Source: Bilamarchaeum sp040758595 (GTDB lineage: Archaea > Micrarchaeota > Micrarchaeia > Anstonellales > Bilamarchaeaceae). Taken from it: a DNA stretch of 64,000 bases. Below the pieces are notes generated by a model, which was not told the origin of the DNA, did not search any database, and saw nothing but the letters and a program-made list of their open reading frames with translations. The DNA is taken from assembly GCA_040758595.1 (NCBI GenBank), contig JBFLVJ010000004.1:26906-90905 (forward strand), read 5' to 3'. Position numbers and translations under genes: made by a program. Position 1 is the first letter of the stretch, and each line of letters begins with the position of its first letter. Shown here piece after piece: positions 26,243 to 33,486 of the stretch.

Positions 26243-27310
26243 TCATATCGAGGCGAACGTCTTGAGCCCTATCTCGCTCCCGAGTATGTTGCCAAGCTCC
26301 TTCACGAAGACCACGGTCACCAGGAGAGAGAAGAGGGGCGCTATCACCGAGTACAGGGCGGTCCGAGAGAGCGCATCGCTGTTACCTTGGAGTACCAGGG
26401 TGACATCGCCAGTGAAGTCGAGGCTCTGATTCTGCGTCACATTGGTGTAGAGCTCCTGTTCCTGGAGGAAGTCGTCGCACAGCGTATCGGTCGCGCTGAC
26501 GTTCGTCACGTTGGTTATGAGTTCGTAATCGTCGGGATCGCACCTAGCGCTAAGGAGGTCCAGTTTGCCCGCGATCGCGTAGTTGCCGTTCAGGTCGATC
26601 ACCGGGATGGTGGCATAGAACCGGTTCGAGGTCAAGTTGCCCATCCCGGATGTCGCATCCAGCACCTCCTCCTGCGGGCTCGGGAATATGAGGATGAATG
26701 TCGGGTAGAACAGGTAGAGCCCGAGCGAGAGCGCGATCAGGAAACCGCCGACCTTCCTTGTGGCGAACAACGTCCTCAGCACCAACCCCACCGGGAATAA
26801 CAAGCCCAAAGCGCTCTGCCCTATGAATGCCGCTATCTGCGTGTTGAGCTGGACGAGCGTCATCAGGAGGTTGGTCGAGAGGAGCTGCCATCCAAGCGCA
26901 TCCGATACGGCGGACAGGTTCTTGAAAGGCGAGATCGCGAATGAGCCGAAATCCAGGCTCAGCCCCTGGTAGTATCCCACAAGAGCCAGCGTGCCGACTA
27001 TACCCTGGAGCATGAGGAACAAGGAATCGTTGAGGCCGCCTAGCATGCAGCTCAATTGGACCATCACATCTCCCTGGGCGCAGCTTTCGGTCACGACCGA
27101 TGAGCTGACCATGGCGACCAGCTCGATGACCGCAGCGAAGGAGCCGATTATGGCCGCGTTTATCACCGACTGGATGAGCTCTTCAAGGCCGAAATGCTCC
27201 AGCCTCTTGATGCCAAAAGCCCTTCCCAGCCCGACCATGAGTCCCGCGAGAACGATGGATGCGGTCACGACCACTACCGCGATCTCTACCCCTATGAATC
27301 CGTCCGCCAT
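26243..27310 (-). CDS. Polytopic membrane protein, ATPase cluster (VirB6/CedA-like candidate)
   Basis: The 355-residue protein has about seven membrane helices and one large extracytoplasmic loop (about residues 215-310) with several N-glycosylation sequons (NVT, NVS, NQS) and cysteines. This layout resembles channel-type proteins such as VirB6/TrbL or CedA, but I see no diagnostic motif. It is the promoter-proximal gene of the block and has its own TATA element (TATTTAATATT region, about 27335). Confidence 0.55.
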   Translation of the reverse strand: MADGFIGVEIAVVVVTASIVLAGLMVGLGRAFGIKRLEHFGLEELIQSVINAAIIGSFAAVIELVAMVSSSVVTESCAQGDVMVQLSCMLGGLNDSLFLMLQGIVGTLALVGYYQGLSLDFGSFAISPFKNLSAVSDALGWQLLSTNLLMTLVQLNTQIAAFIGQSALGLLFPVGLVLRTLFATRKVGGFLIALSLGLYLFYPTFILIFPSPQEEVLDATSGMGNLTSNRFYATIPVIDLNGNYAIAGKLDLLSARCDPDDYELITNVTNVSATDTLCDDFLQEQELYTNVTQNQSLDFTGDVTLVLQGNSDALSRTALYSVIAPLFSLLVTVVFVKELGNILGSEIGLKTFASI

Positions 27311-27394
27311 CGGACATGGATGATTGCCCTAATATTAAATAGCTTTCCGTCCCTTGCTCAGGGGCGGAGGCAGAACAGCGCGTCTTAGTTGACA

Positions 27395-28035
27395 TGGGCC
27401 CGGGAAACCCAACGTCTTCAGACGTTGGATGAAAGGGCCACCATTTCCGCGGAAATGTGCTGCGTCAGTTTTTCTTTATAGATAAACCAAGGAATTTCTA
27501 TTCATGGGGATGAATAGGGCATGGCGCTACAGATTATATCCTTCCAAAGCCCAGGAACAGGACTTGAACAGTTACCTATATGGATGCAAAAACCTCTGGA
27601 ATTCTCTTCTTGAGTTTACAAAAGAGCACTATCAGAAGACCGGAAAATTCCCTAAAAGAAGCCAGTTGCATCTCCTCACAAAGAATGTGGGGCTTTATTC
27701 CCAAGTCGCCCAGAATGTTGCTGACAGGCTTGCTAAATCGCTGAAAGGAATCCCTGCAAGAAAAAGAGCAGGGAAGAAAGCAGGATTCCCTAGATTCAAA
27801 TCCATAGAGAGGGTGAAATCATTCACTTATCCTCAGTTTGGCTTCAAACTAGAAGAGAAACTGGAACTCTCTGGCATAGGAGCTATCGCAATCAAAAAGC
27901 ACAGAGATATCCAGGGCACAATCAAGACCTTGACAATCAAGCGATCGCCTTCAGGAAAATGGCATGCAATTTTCACTACTGAAACAAAAGGGATGGTTCC
28001 TCACAAGAAAACCGGAAAGAAGATTGCAGCTTCCC
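27395..28035 (+). mobile_element. IS200/IS605-family remnant (left end plus truncated tnpB)
   Basis: A subterminal hairpin CCAACGTC-ttca-GACGTTGG (27409-27428), flanked by GGCCC/GGGCC, is typical of IS605-type left ends. It is followed by the 5' part of tnpB. No transposase tnpA and no right end are present; the element stops abruptly near 28035, just inside the 3' end of the next gene's region. Confidence 0.65.
27504..28031 (+). pseudogene. Truncated TnpB (IS605 OrfB) nuclease
   Basis: The first about 175 residues match the TnpB N-terminal half (RAWRYRLYPSKAQEQDLNSYL, KNLWNSLLEFTKEHY, KAGFPRFKS, GKWHAIFTTETK). The chain is cut just before the place where the first RuvC aspartate (G-I-D-x-G) should be, so all catalytic residues are lost; the open frame runs to 28091 through unrelated sequence. 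A+T content is higher than in neighbours. This is a decayed insertion sequence, not a working RNA-guided nuclease. Confidence 0.75.
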
Positions 28036-28040
28036 ATGCT

Positions 28041-29918
28041 CTAGTCCCCGAACGGATCATTTCCCGGCCGGCAGGCGAGGATCTCTTTTAGCGATAGCAT
28101 GACTGAAGAGTGGTCCCTCCTCCGCGGATCCTTCAGTCCGACCCTGATGTTCTCCTCTATCGGCACTCCCTCCTGGCAAGCGTAGAACAGGGCATCGTTG
28201 GCGTTCTCCTTGACTTGTGGCTCAGTATCACGAAGAGCGCTGATAAGGGCCTGGACGGCTTCTTGGGGAATGCTATCCCCCCGGTAGGCTACCTCGAGGA
28301 AGAGCTTGCTTGTCCGTATCCGGACCTCTGCATCCGCATCCGAGAGTTTCTCCACGAAATACTGCACGTCTCTTGTTATGCCATTTGCGATGACGCTGCG
28401 GCAGAGCTCATCGAACATGGTCATGTCGGTATCCGTCTTTGCATCAGCGGGCGGTGCCATGGGATGCATCGGCCCTCCCATCACGTCCTCTAATCCATGC
28501 GGTTCGGGCGCTGCTTCGGGCTCAGGCACGCTCCCGAAAGCCTTCTCGAAGGCTTTATCGAATTCGTTGCTCCCGTTCTGGGGCCGGGCAGACGCTGTAA
28601 GCGAACTCGGCTTCGGAAGGTTTACCTCTCCCTTGGCTACCCTGCTCTTTATTATGAAAAGACCCGCAGCGTTGAGCCGCATCTCCACATGGGTACCGGC
28701 CACCACGAAGCTCTTGCTGCATCTCCCTTTGAGTATGAATCTCCTCTGGTATGGCATCTCCTTGGAATAGGCATCCGGATTGAAATCGTCCGCACGATAG
28801 AGCTCTAGGCTGACGCTGTCGCCGCCCTTGCCGAAACCTGAACCTACCGGTCCCAGGCGGAACCCGTGGCCTACATCCATCGTAAGTATGTCCACCTTCC
28901 GATTCAGATAAACGTTTTCCAGTTCGGGGCCTGCCTTGCGCCTGCCACTGAAATCCGGCAATATCGTGTTCGGCCTCAGATGCCTTATCTCGGCCAATAT
29001 GCGTTCCCTGCCGCCATTGATGGTGATCCGGTACCCATTATCGGTGACCAGCACCGCCTCTTTCGTCCCGGCGGAATCGACCATGATTCTCTCATAAGTA
29101 CCTGATACGCCGTGGGTCACCTTCAGGTGGATCCGACCCTCTTCCCGGGCCAGCAATTCAACCGAACAGTCCGGTGTCACATCCGAGCTTCCCCCAGCGT
29201 CCGCTTTGCCGAAAAGCGCCACTACCGTCCCGTCCCGGGGCAAAAGGGGATCGGTTATCTCAGGCATCTCCCAGCCAGCATCCTCGATGTACTCCTCCGG
29301 GTCTACGGCATCAAATATGCTAGGTCCGTCATCGCCTTTGCCTGCAGATGCGGTTCTCTCTAACTCCGCGGCCATCGCATCTATTATCCTCCTGTCCTTG
29401 GCCGCCTTTAGCGCTTCTGCTTCCGCTTCGGCCTTCTCAGCCTTCCTTTCCTCGGCGATTCTCTTCAAATCAGCAAGCGATGTTAGCACTGATGGGGCTG
29501 GCCCGTCCCTTTCAGGCTCTTCTTCCGCCTGGGCTTGTGCTGCGGCTTCGGGCCTGGCGTCTTCCCTAATCCCCACCAGGTTGCCGACATCAAGCTCCTG
29601 GGTGATCTCTTTCGGACCATGCGCTGCAGGGGCCATCTGCGCTCCTGCTAGCGAATCGAGCACCAGATCGTCACCCCCGAGGGCCATCGGAGCGGCAGCG
29701 GCCGGCGCGGTAGCGTTCACTCTCGAAGCGGCCCCGTCCCTGACCTCGATAAGGTCCCTTATATCGAGCTCCTGGGTCGGGCTCCCGGTATCTATCTCCC
29801 CTCGGATTATCCTTGTCATATGGGGCTCATCGCTCGGCTTGGACCATCGGAGCCTGCCGATATCTGTGGCGAGAATCCCGAACCTGGTCGCTAAGGAACG
29901 ATTCATCCTCTTCTCCAT
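28041..29918 (-). CDS. Large acidic protein with C-terminal HEAT-like repeats
   Basis: The 625-residue protein has an acidic, alanine-rich N-terminal half with a short coiled region (LADLKRIAEERKAEKAEAEAEALKAAKDRR), a central beta-rich domain (about 225-430) and C-terminal HEAT-like repeats (VQYFVEKLSDADAEVRIRTSKL, VQALISALRDTEPQVKENAND). Two copies of an ELDI/VRDL-like motif occur near residues 50 and 105. No signal or membrane helix is seen. Promoter: TTTATAAA at 29941-29948 puts transcription start at or near ATG 29918. The TnpB remnant abuts its 3' end. Function unknown. Confidence 0.6.
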   Translation of the reverse strand: MEKRMNRSLATRFGILATDIGRLRWSKPSDEPHMTRIIRGEIDTGSPTQELDIRDLIEVRDGAASRVNATAPAAAAPMALGGDDLVLDSLAGAQMAPAAHGPKEITQELDVGNLVGIREDARPEAAAQAQAEEEPERDGPAPSVLTSLADLKRIAEERKAEKAEAEAEALKAAKDRRIIDAMAAELERTASAGKGDDGPSIFDAVDPEEYIEDAGWEMPEITDPLLPRDGTVVALFGKADAGGSSDVTPDCSVELLAREEGRIHLKVTHGVSGTYERIMVDSAGTKEAVLVTDNGYRITINGGRERILAEIRHLRPNTILPDFSGRRKAGPELENVYLNRKVDILTMDVGHGFRLGPVGSGFGKGGDSVSLELYRADDFNPDAYSKEMPYQRRFILKGRCSKSFVVAGTHVEMRLNAAGLFIIKSRVAKGEVNLPKPSSLTASARPQNGSNEFDKAFEKAFGSVPEPEAAPEPHGLEDVMGGPMHPMAPPADAKTDTDMTMFDELCRSVIANGITRDVQYFVEKLSDADAEVRIRTSKLFLEVAYRGDSIPQEAVQALISALRDTEPQVKENANDALFYACQEGVPIEENIRVGLKDPRRRDHSSVMLSLKEILACRPGNDPFGD

Positions 29919-29940
29919 GCTTTTCTAATATCAAAAACAC

Positions 29941-29948
29941 TTTATAAA
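29941..29948 (-). promoter_or_regulatory. TATA box of the 28041-29918 gene within an inverted repeat
   Basis: TTTATAAA lies between AAAAACA and TGTTTTT (inverted repeat around 29935-29955), about 25-30 nt before ATG 29918. The symmetry could be an operator. Confidence 0.45.
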
Positions 29949-30139
29949 TGTTTTTATTTGTGGTTTTTTGTAAGCAAAGAACCCTTTCACTATCATTTAA
30001 ATTAGTTTTCCAACCAAGCTTTTCCTGCTTAGTATGGCAGACCGCAGGGGTTGGGCAAAGTCTCCTGGGGTCTCCAGACTTCAGTTTCCGGTTCCGTCCG
30101 AAACACGAGACAGGACCGGGCGAAACGACAAACGTTTCG

Positions 30140-30203
30140 CTGGTGTCGCGGACCATGGGTCCGCGAGCATGCTCGTGGTCGGATTGCCGACCACGACATC
30201 CAG
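30140..30203. repeat. GAGCATGCTC multi-hairpin element, copy 1
   Basis: Outer stem CTGG-TGTCG (30140-30148) pairs with CGACA-CCAG (30194-30203). Inside are hairpin CGGACC/GGTCCG, the palindromic core GAGCATGCTC (30165-30174) and hairpin GTGGTCGG/CCGACCAC. Further hairpins flank it: CGAAACG/CGTTTCG (from 30121) and GAGAACGC/GCGTTCTC (from 30204). Similar elements occur at 49202, 49412 and 63709 with other arm sequences. It lies just upstream of tRNA-Gly. Confidence 0.65.
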
Positions 30204-30245
30204 AGAACGCGACAGCGTTCTCTCGGAAACCGAAAACTCCACTTC

Positions 30246-30370
30246 GCGACCGTAGTCTATCGGTATGATTCGAGATTGCCATTCCGCCTTTTAGGAAAAG
30301 GCGGCCCAAAACGGGCTGGAAAGGCGGCAGCAATGATCTCGCGGACCGGGTTCAATTCCCGGCGGTCGCA
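30246..30370 (+). tRNA. tRNA-Gly(GCC) with 54-nt intron
   Basis: Acceptor GCGACCG/CGGTCGC with discriminator A, D arm, T arm CCGGG-TTCAATT-CCCGG. The anticodon stem CGAGA/TCTCG closes on loop TTGCCAA once an intron at the canonical 37/38 site is removed (30282-30335). The BHB is clear: 4-bp central helix TTGC/GCAA, 5' bulge C-A^T and 3' bulge T-G^A. The intron holds a strong hairpin CCGCCTTTT/AAAAGGCGG. CCA is not encoded. Confidence 0.88.
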
Positions 30371-30410
30371 TCTATCACTGCCCTTCTAATGCTATTACTG
30401 TCTCCTAAGA

Positions 30411-30484
30411 TGGTTTCCCGTTCCCGGTCTCCGGTTTTGGACAAAACACGAAACCCTAAACCCTGAACCGGAAACGCGGTTTCG
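30411..30484. repeat. Low-complexity CCCGGTCTCC-type repeat
   Basis: The gap between tRNA-Gly and the next gene is built from words such as GTTCCCGGTCTCCGG, GAAACCC and CCGGAAAC. The same vocabulary appears at 30080-30125, 33280-33486, in the uppS intron (44618-44680) and inside lhr, the zinc-ribbon gene and the RT gene. Confidence 0.5.
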
Positions 30485-30541
30485 TCAATCGCCCTATGAC
30501 GGTTCAGATAGCTTTTAAACGTATCTGACCACAGAGGTTTC

Positions 30542-31336
30542 ATGTCTTATCTGGCAGACGAATTGATAAGCAGCCTCGACATAGTGGAAGTCAAGAATCT
30601 CCTCTCCCACGAGCAGGTCATCTCCACAAACCTCAAAAGGCTGAAAGAGGCGATGCTGAACCTGGGCCAGCTGGTCGATCCGCTCATAGTGGACAAGAAG
30701 ACCGGCCTGGTCCTCGACGGCAACCACCGCCTCAAGGTTTTGGAGATTATAGAGTGCCCCCTCGCCACCTGCCAGATGGTCGATTACGACAAGGAGGAGA
30801 TAAAGGTCGGCACCTGGTATCCTGCCGTGAAGCTGACCCCGGACCAGATATTCAAGCTCGACAGTCTCAAATACGAGAAGGTGGATTTCGAGACCGGCAA
30901 GAAGGCCGTGGACGACCTCAAGGCCCCGTTCATGCTCAACTCGGACGGAGATTCCTACCTCATCAACCCCGGCAGCTACAAGCTGATGGAGATGGTGGAG
31001 GAGCAGAACTACGTCTTCTCCCTTTTGGAGAAAGGCTCTGTAGATTATGTGCCTGAGGAGGAGATGAAGAAGCTCCTCGCATCCGGCAATTCCATATTCT
31101 ACAGGCGCGCCTATGCCAAGGAGGAGATCGTGAAGGCGGCCCAGAGCCACAGCCCGTTCCCGCCCAAATCCACAAGGCACAGCATACCCGGCCGGATAAT
31201 CCGACTGAACATGAGGCTCGGATGGCTGCACCGGACCAAGGATGAGGCGAGCACCGAACTGAAGCGCATGCTCAAATCCCGCGCCTACGGCGGCAATGTG
31301 CGCAAATACTACGAACCCGTGATAGTCATTTACTAA
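30542..31336 (+). CDS. ParB/SerK-like nucleotide-binding protein
   Basis: The 264-residue protein has the ParB/sulfiredoxin-type core: NLKRLKEAMLNLGQLVDPLIVD followed by GLVLDGNHRLKVLEII. The D-G-N-H-R motif corresponds to the D-G-H-H-R of archaeal SerK (ADP-dependent serine kinase) and to the ParB CTP/ATP site. The length matches SerK better than chromosomal ParB, and there is no HTH domain or ParA neighbour. Free-serine kinase is a reasonable guess, not certain. TATA CTTTTAAAC and a site AGAGGT precede ATG 30542. Confidence 0.6.
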   Translation: MSYLADELISSLDIVEVKNLLSHEQVISTNLKRLKEAMLNLGQLVDPLIVDKKTGLVLDGNHRLKVLEIIECPLATCQMVDYDKEEIKVGTWYPAVKLTPDQIFKLDSLKYEKVDFETGKKAVDDLKAPFMLNSDGDSYLINPGSYKLMEMVEEQNYVFSLLEKGSVDYVPEEEMKKLLASGNSIFYRRAYAKEEIVKAAQSHSPFPPKSTRHSIPGRIIRLNMRLGWLHRTKDEASTELKRMLKSRAYGGNVRKYYEPVIVIY

Positions 31337-31388
31337 ACACGCATGCTGCGCATGCATGGGCAACCTGGAGTTTCCCCGGCAGGTTTCG

Positions 31389-31757
31389 CTACTGCGAAAA
31401 AGGATCGAAGAGCAGGTTGTTCATGTAGGCCTCCCTGCCCACCGGCTTCTGCCTCGTGAGCGCGTCGTCTATGACCGGTTTGTTGAATCCCACTATTATC
31501 CTGCCGTTTATCTCAAGCACCGGGACGCCCATCTGCTGGCTCTTCCGCACCATCTCGCGGGCCTTCTCCTGGTCCTTCGATACGTCTATCTCCTTGAACG
31601 CGACGCCCTTTGATTGCAGGTATGCTTTGGCCATATTGCAATAGGTGCATGTGGGCGTGGTGTAGATGGTAACATCCGGGGCCGGAGGTGCGCTGCCGGT
31701 CTTCAGCCGCTCCCTCTTCTTCGCCCTTATCTGCTCGAGCTCTTTGTCATCTTCCAT
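31389..31757 (-). CDS. Glutaredoxin-like protein
   Basis: A charged N-terminal segment (ELEQIRAKKRERLKTG) is followed by a glutaredoxin fold with active site TCTYC in YTTPTCTYCNMAKAYL, the cis-proline in MGVPVLEINGRIIVG and the C-terminal helix. It is likely a cytoplasmic thiol-disulfide oxidoreductase. ATG 31757 was chosen over a GTG at 31784 because a TATA-like TTTTAAAA at about 31793 puts transcription start between the two. Confidence 0.8.
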   Translation of the reverse strand: MEDDKELEQIRAKKRERLKTGSAPPAPDVTIYTTPTCTYCNMAKAYLQSKGVAFKEIDVSKDQEKAREMVRKSQQMGVPVLEINGRIIVGFNKPVIDDALTRQKPVGREAYMNNLLFDPFSQ

Positions 31758-31842
31758 GGGTGACACCCTGCCGATATCTTGCACAGTCGTTTTTTAAAAC
31801 GCGAAAGGATGATGGTCCGGGGCGAGGCCGGCTCCTGATGAT

Positions 31843-32130
31843 TCACAATTCGATGATTACTACGCCGCGCTGGGGCTCTTCGGCAGGCGCCGGAGGAAGC
31901 GGCTCTTTCGGGTCGATCTCAGGCATCTCCAAGATGTCTATCCTTTGCCTCTCGATGTCATTGCGTTCCCTGTCTGTCTTCTCTTTGCGTTCCTTGTCAT
32001 CCCTGATGATTTCCATGATAGGGACCTCCAGGATAGGGATCTCCAAGACCGGACTGAGCGACCGTTTGCGCTCTGCCCTCCTGCTATCATGTGCATCGCG
32101 CGGTCTGTCCTGCCTGAAACGCAACATCAT
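31843..32130 (-). CDS. Small charged hypothetical protein
   Basis: About 95 residues: basic N-terminal half (FRQDRPRDAHDSRRAERKR), then a curious PVLEIPILEVPIMEII repeat, a charged helix and a proline-rich acidic end. No family. The TATA-like TTTATAAA at 32153 supports a leaderless ATG near 32130; the frame runs to 32172. Coding status is moderately supported. Confidence 0.4.
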   Translation of the reverse strand: MMLRFRQDRPRDAHDSRRAERKRSLSPVLEIPILEVPIMEIIRDDKERKEKTDRERNDIERQRIDILEMPEIDPKEPLPPAPAEEPQRGVVIIEL

Positions 32131-32237
32131 TATTATACCTTGTTTCACACTATTTATAAACCGTTGTATCAAGAAGCGGAAATAGTAGAACGGGTTTTTA
32201 TTAGCGTCCCTGCCATATCCAGGAAGACGTGATTCAG

Positions 32238-33140
32238 ATGGACCAGCAAGAGCTCGAGAACTTCAGGGAGGCCGGGAAGATCGCCTCCAGGATCCGCGAG
32301 GACAGCAAGCGCCTCATCATGGTGGGCGAACCTCTGCTAGACATCGCTGAGACCATAGAGCAGATGATTGCCGAGGAAGGGGCGAAGCCCGCCTTCCCGG
32401 TCAACATATCCATCAACGAGATAGCTGCCCATTACACGCCCGAGTTCGGCTCGGAAACCGTCCTCAAGGACGACGATCTGGTCAAGGTCGATCTGGGGAT
32501 GCAGGTCGATGGCGCGTTGTCTGATACCGCCTACACCATAGACCTGGGCGGCAAGAACGAGAAGCTGGTCCAGGCAGCTGAAGAGGCTCTGGAGAAGGCC
32601 ATCGCGACGATAAAACCCGGGGTGGGCGTTGGCCAGGTGGGCGCCATCATCGAATCGACCATCAAAGGATACGGGTTCAAGCCCATCGCGAACCTCTCGG
32701 GCCACATGATAAAATCCAACGAGCTCCATGCGGGGGTCGAGATCCCGAATGTCAAGACCGAGGATTCCTATCATTTCGAGGAGGGCGATATCTTCGCTGT
32801 CGAGCCCTTCGCGACGACCGGCCAGGGCTTTGTGGAGGATTTGGAGCAGGTCGAGATATTCTCCATCTACGCTCCTTCCAACGTGAGGATGAGGCAGTCC
32901 AGGAAGATAGTGGAGCACGTGGTGCAGAACTACGGCATGCTCCCTTTCGCCGAGAGGTGGGTGAGGAAGAGCTTCCAGTCCAAGCTGCTCGTGAGCGCTG
33001 CATTGCGCGAGCTGCTCCAGAACCATTTCATAAAAGGCTATCCGGTCCTGCGCGAAGTCGCGCGAGGGCTGGTGTCGCAGGCCGAGCACACGGTGCTGGT
33101 CACCAAAGACGGCTGCGAAGTGCTCACTAAACAGATATAA
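32238..33140 (+). CDS. map: Methionine aminopeptidase, type II
   Basis: About 300 residues with the five metal ligands of MetAP in order: DLGMQVDGALSDTAYTI (two aspartates), GHMIKSNELHAG (histidine), FAVEPFATTG (glutamate) and the last glutamate in the C-terminal VARGLVSQAEHTVL/TKDGCEVLT region. The insert between these motifs is that of type II (archaeal/eukaryotic MetAP2) enzymes. It removes initiator methionine. ATG 32238 is preferred over a GTG at 32229; a TATA-like TTTTTATTA lies about 40 nt upstream. The tRNA-Arg gene follows 27 nt after the stop. Confidence 0.93.
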   Translation: MDQQELENFREAGKIASRIREDSKRLIMVGEPLLDIAETIEQMIAEEGAKPAFPVNISINEIAAHYTPEFGSETVLKDDDLVKVDLGMQVDGALSDTAYTIDLGGKNEKLVQAAEEALEKAIATIKPGVGVGQVGAIIESTIKGYGFKPIANLSGHMIKSNELHAGVEIPNVKTEDSYHFEEGDIFAVEPFATTGQGFVEDLEQVEIFSIYAPSNVRMRQSRKIVEHVVQNYGMLPFAERWVRKSFQSKLLVSAALRELLQNHFIKGYPVLREVARGLVSQAEHTVLVTKDGCEVLTKQI

Positions 33141-33167
33141 ATCCGGATTGCGCAAGATTATCCTCTT

Positions 33168-33275
33168 GGGCCCGTGTGGCAACCTGGATAACCGGCGGGG
33201 CTTCGGAAGCTCTGGACCTATCGCGGTCCATGCTGGTGCTACCCCGAGATAAGGGTTCAAATCCCTTCGGGCCCG
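33168..33275 (+). tRNA. tRNA-Arg(TCG) with 34-nt intron
   Basis: Acceptor GGGCCCG/CGGGCCC with discriminator G, T arm AAGGG-TTCAAAT-CCCTT. The anticodon stem CGGGG/CCCCG closes on loop CTTCGGA after removal of an intron at 37/38 (33207-33240), giving anticodon TCG. The intron carries hairpin TGGACC/GGTCCA and helix AGC/GCT next to the splice sites; the central 4-bp helix is relaxed (CTTC/GGTG with one mismatch). If the stem were shifted, Pro(CGG) could be read, but discriminator G and stem fit favour Arg. The tRNA 3' end is repeated twice downstream. Confidence 0.8.
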
Positions 33276-33486
33276 AAATCCTTTCTGCCTCCTGTTCCGG
33301 GTCTTGTGTTCAGTCTCAGGGGTTTCGGGAACAAAGTGACCGCAGGTCACAACGGGCCCGAAATCCTTTCTGCCTCCTGTTCCGGGTCTTGTGTTCAGTC
33401 TCAGGGGTTTCGGGAACAAAGTGACCGCAGGTCACAACGGGCCCGAAATCCTTTCTGCCTCCTGTTCCGGGTCTTGTGTTCAGGGC
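33268..33486. repeat. 85-bp tandem repeat beginning with the tRNA-Arg 3' end
   Basis: About 2.6 near-identical units with period 85 start at 33268, 33353 and 33438. Each starts CGGGCCCGAAATCC, whose first 8 nt are the tRNA-Arg 3' acceptor strand plus discriminator. Each full unit contains CTGTTCCGGGTCTTGTG, GGGTTTCGGGAAC and the palindrome GTGACCgcaGGTCAC. The last copy is cut at the stop of the convergent gene (33487). Perfect unit identity suggests recent expansion. Confidence 0.85.

Noticed and set aside
33168..33275. Reading the Arg tRNA as tRNA-Pro(CGG)
   Set aside because: With stem GGGGC/GCTCT a CGG anticodon is possible, but this needs two G-T pairs and leaves a long unexplained insert; stem CGGGG/CCCCG with a 34-nt intron gives a standard tRNA-Arg(TCG) with discriminator G.
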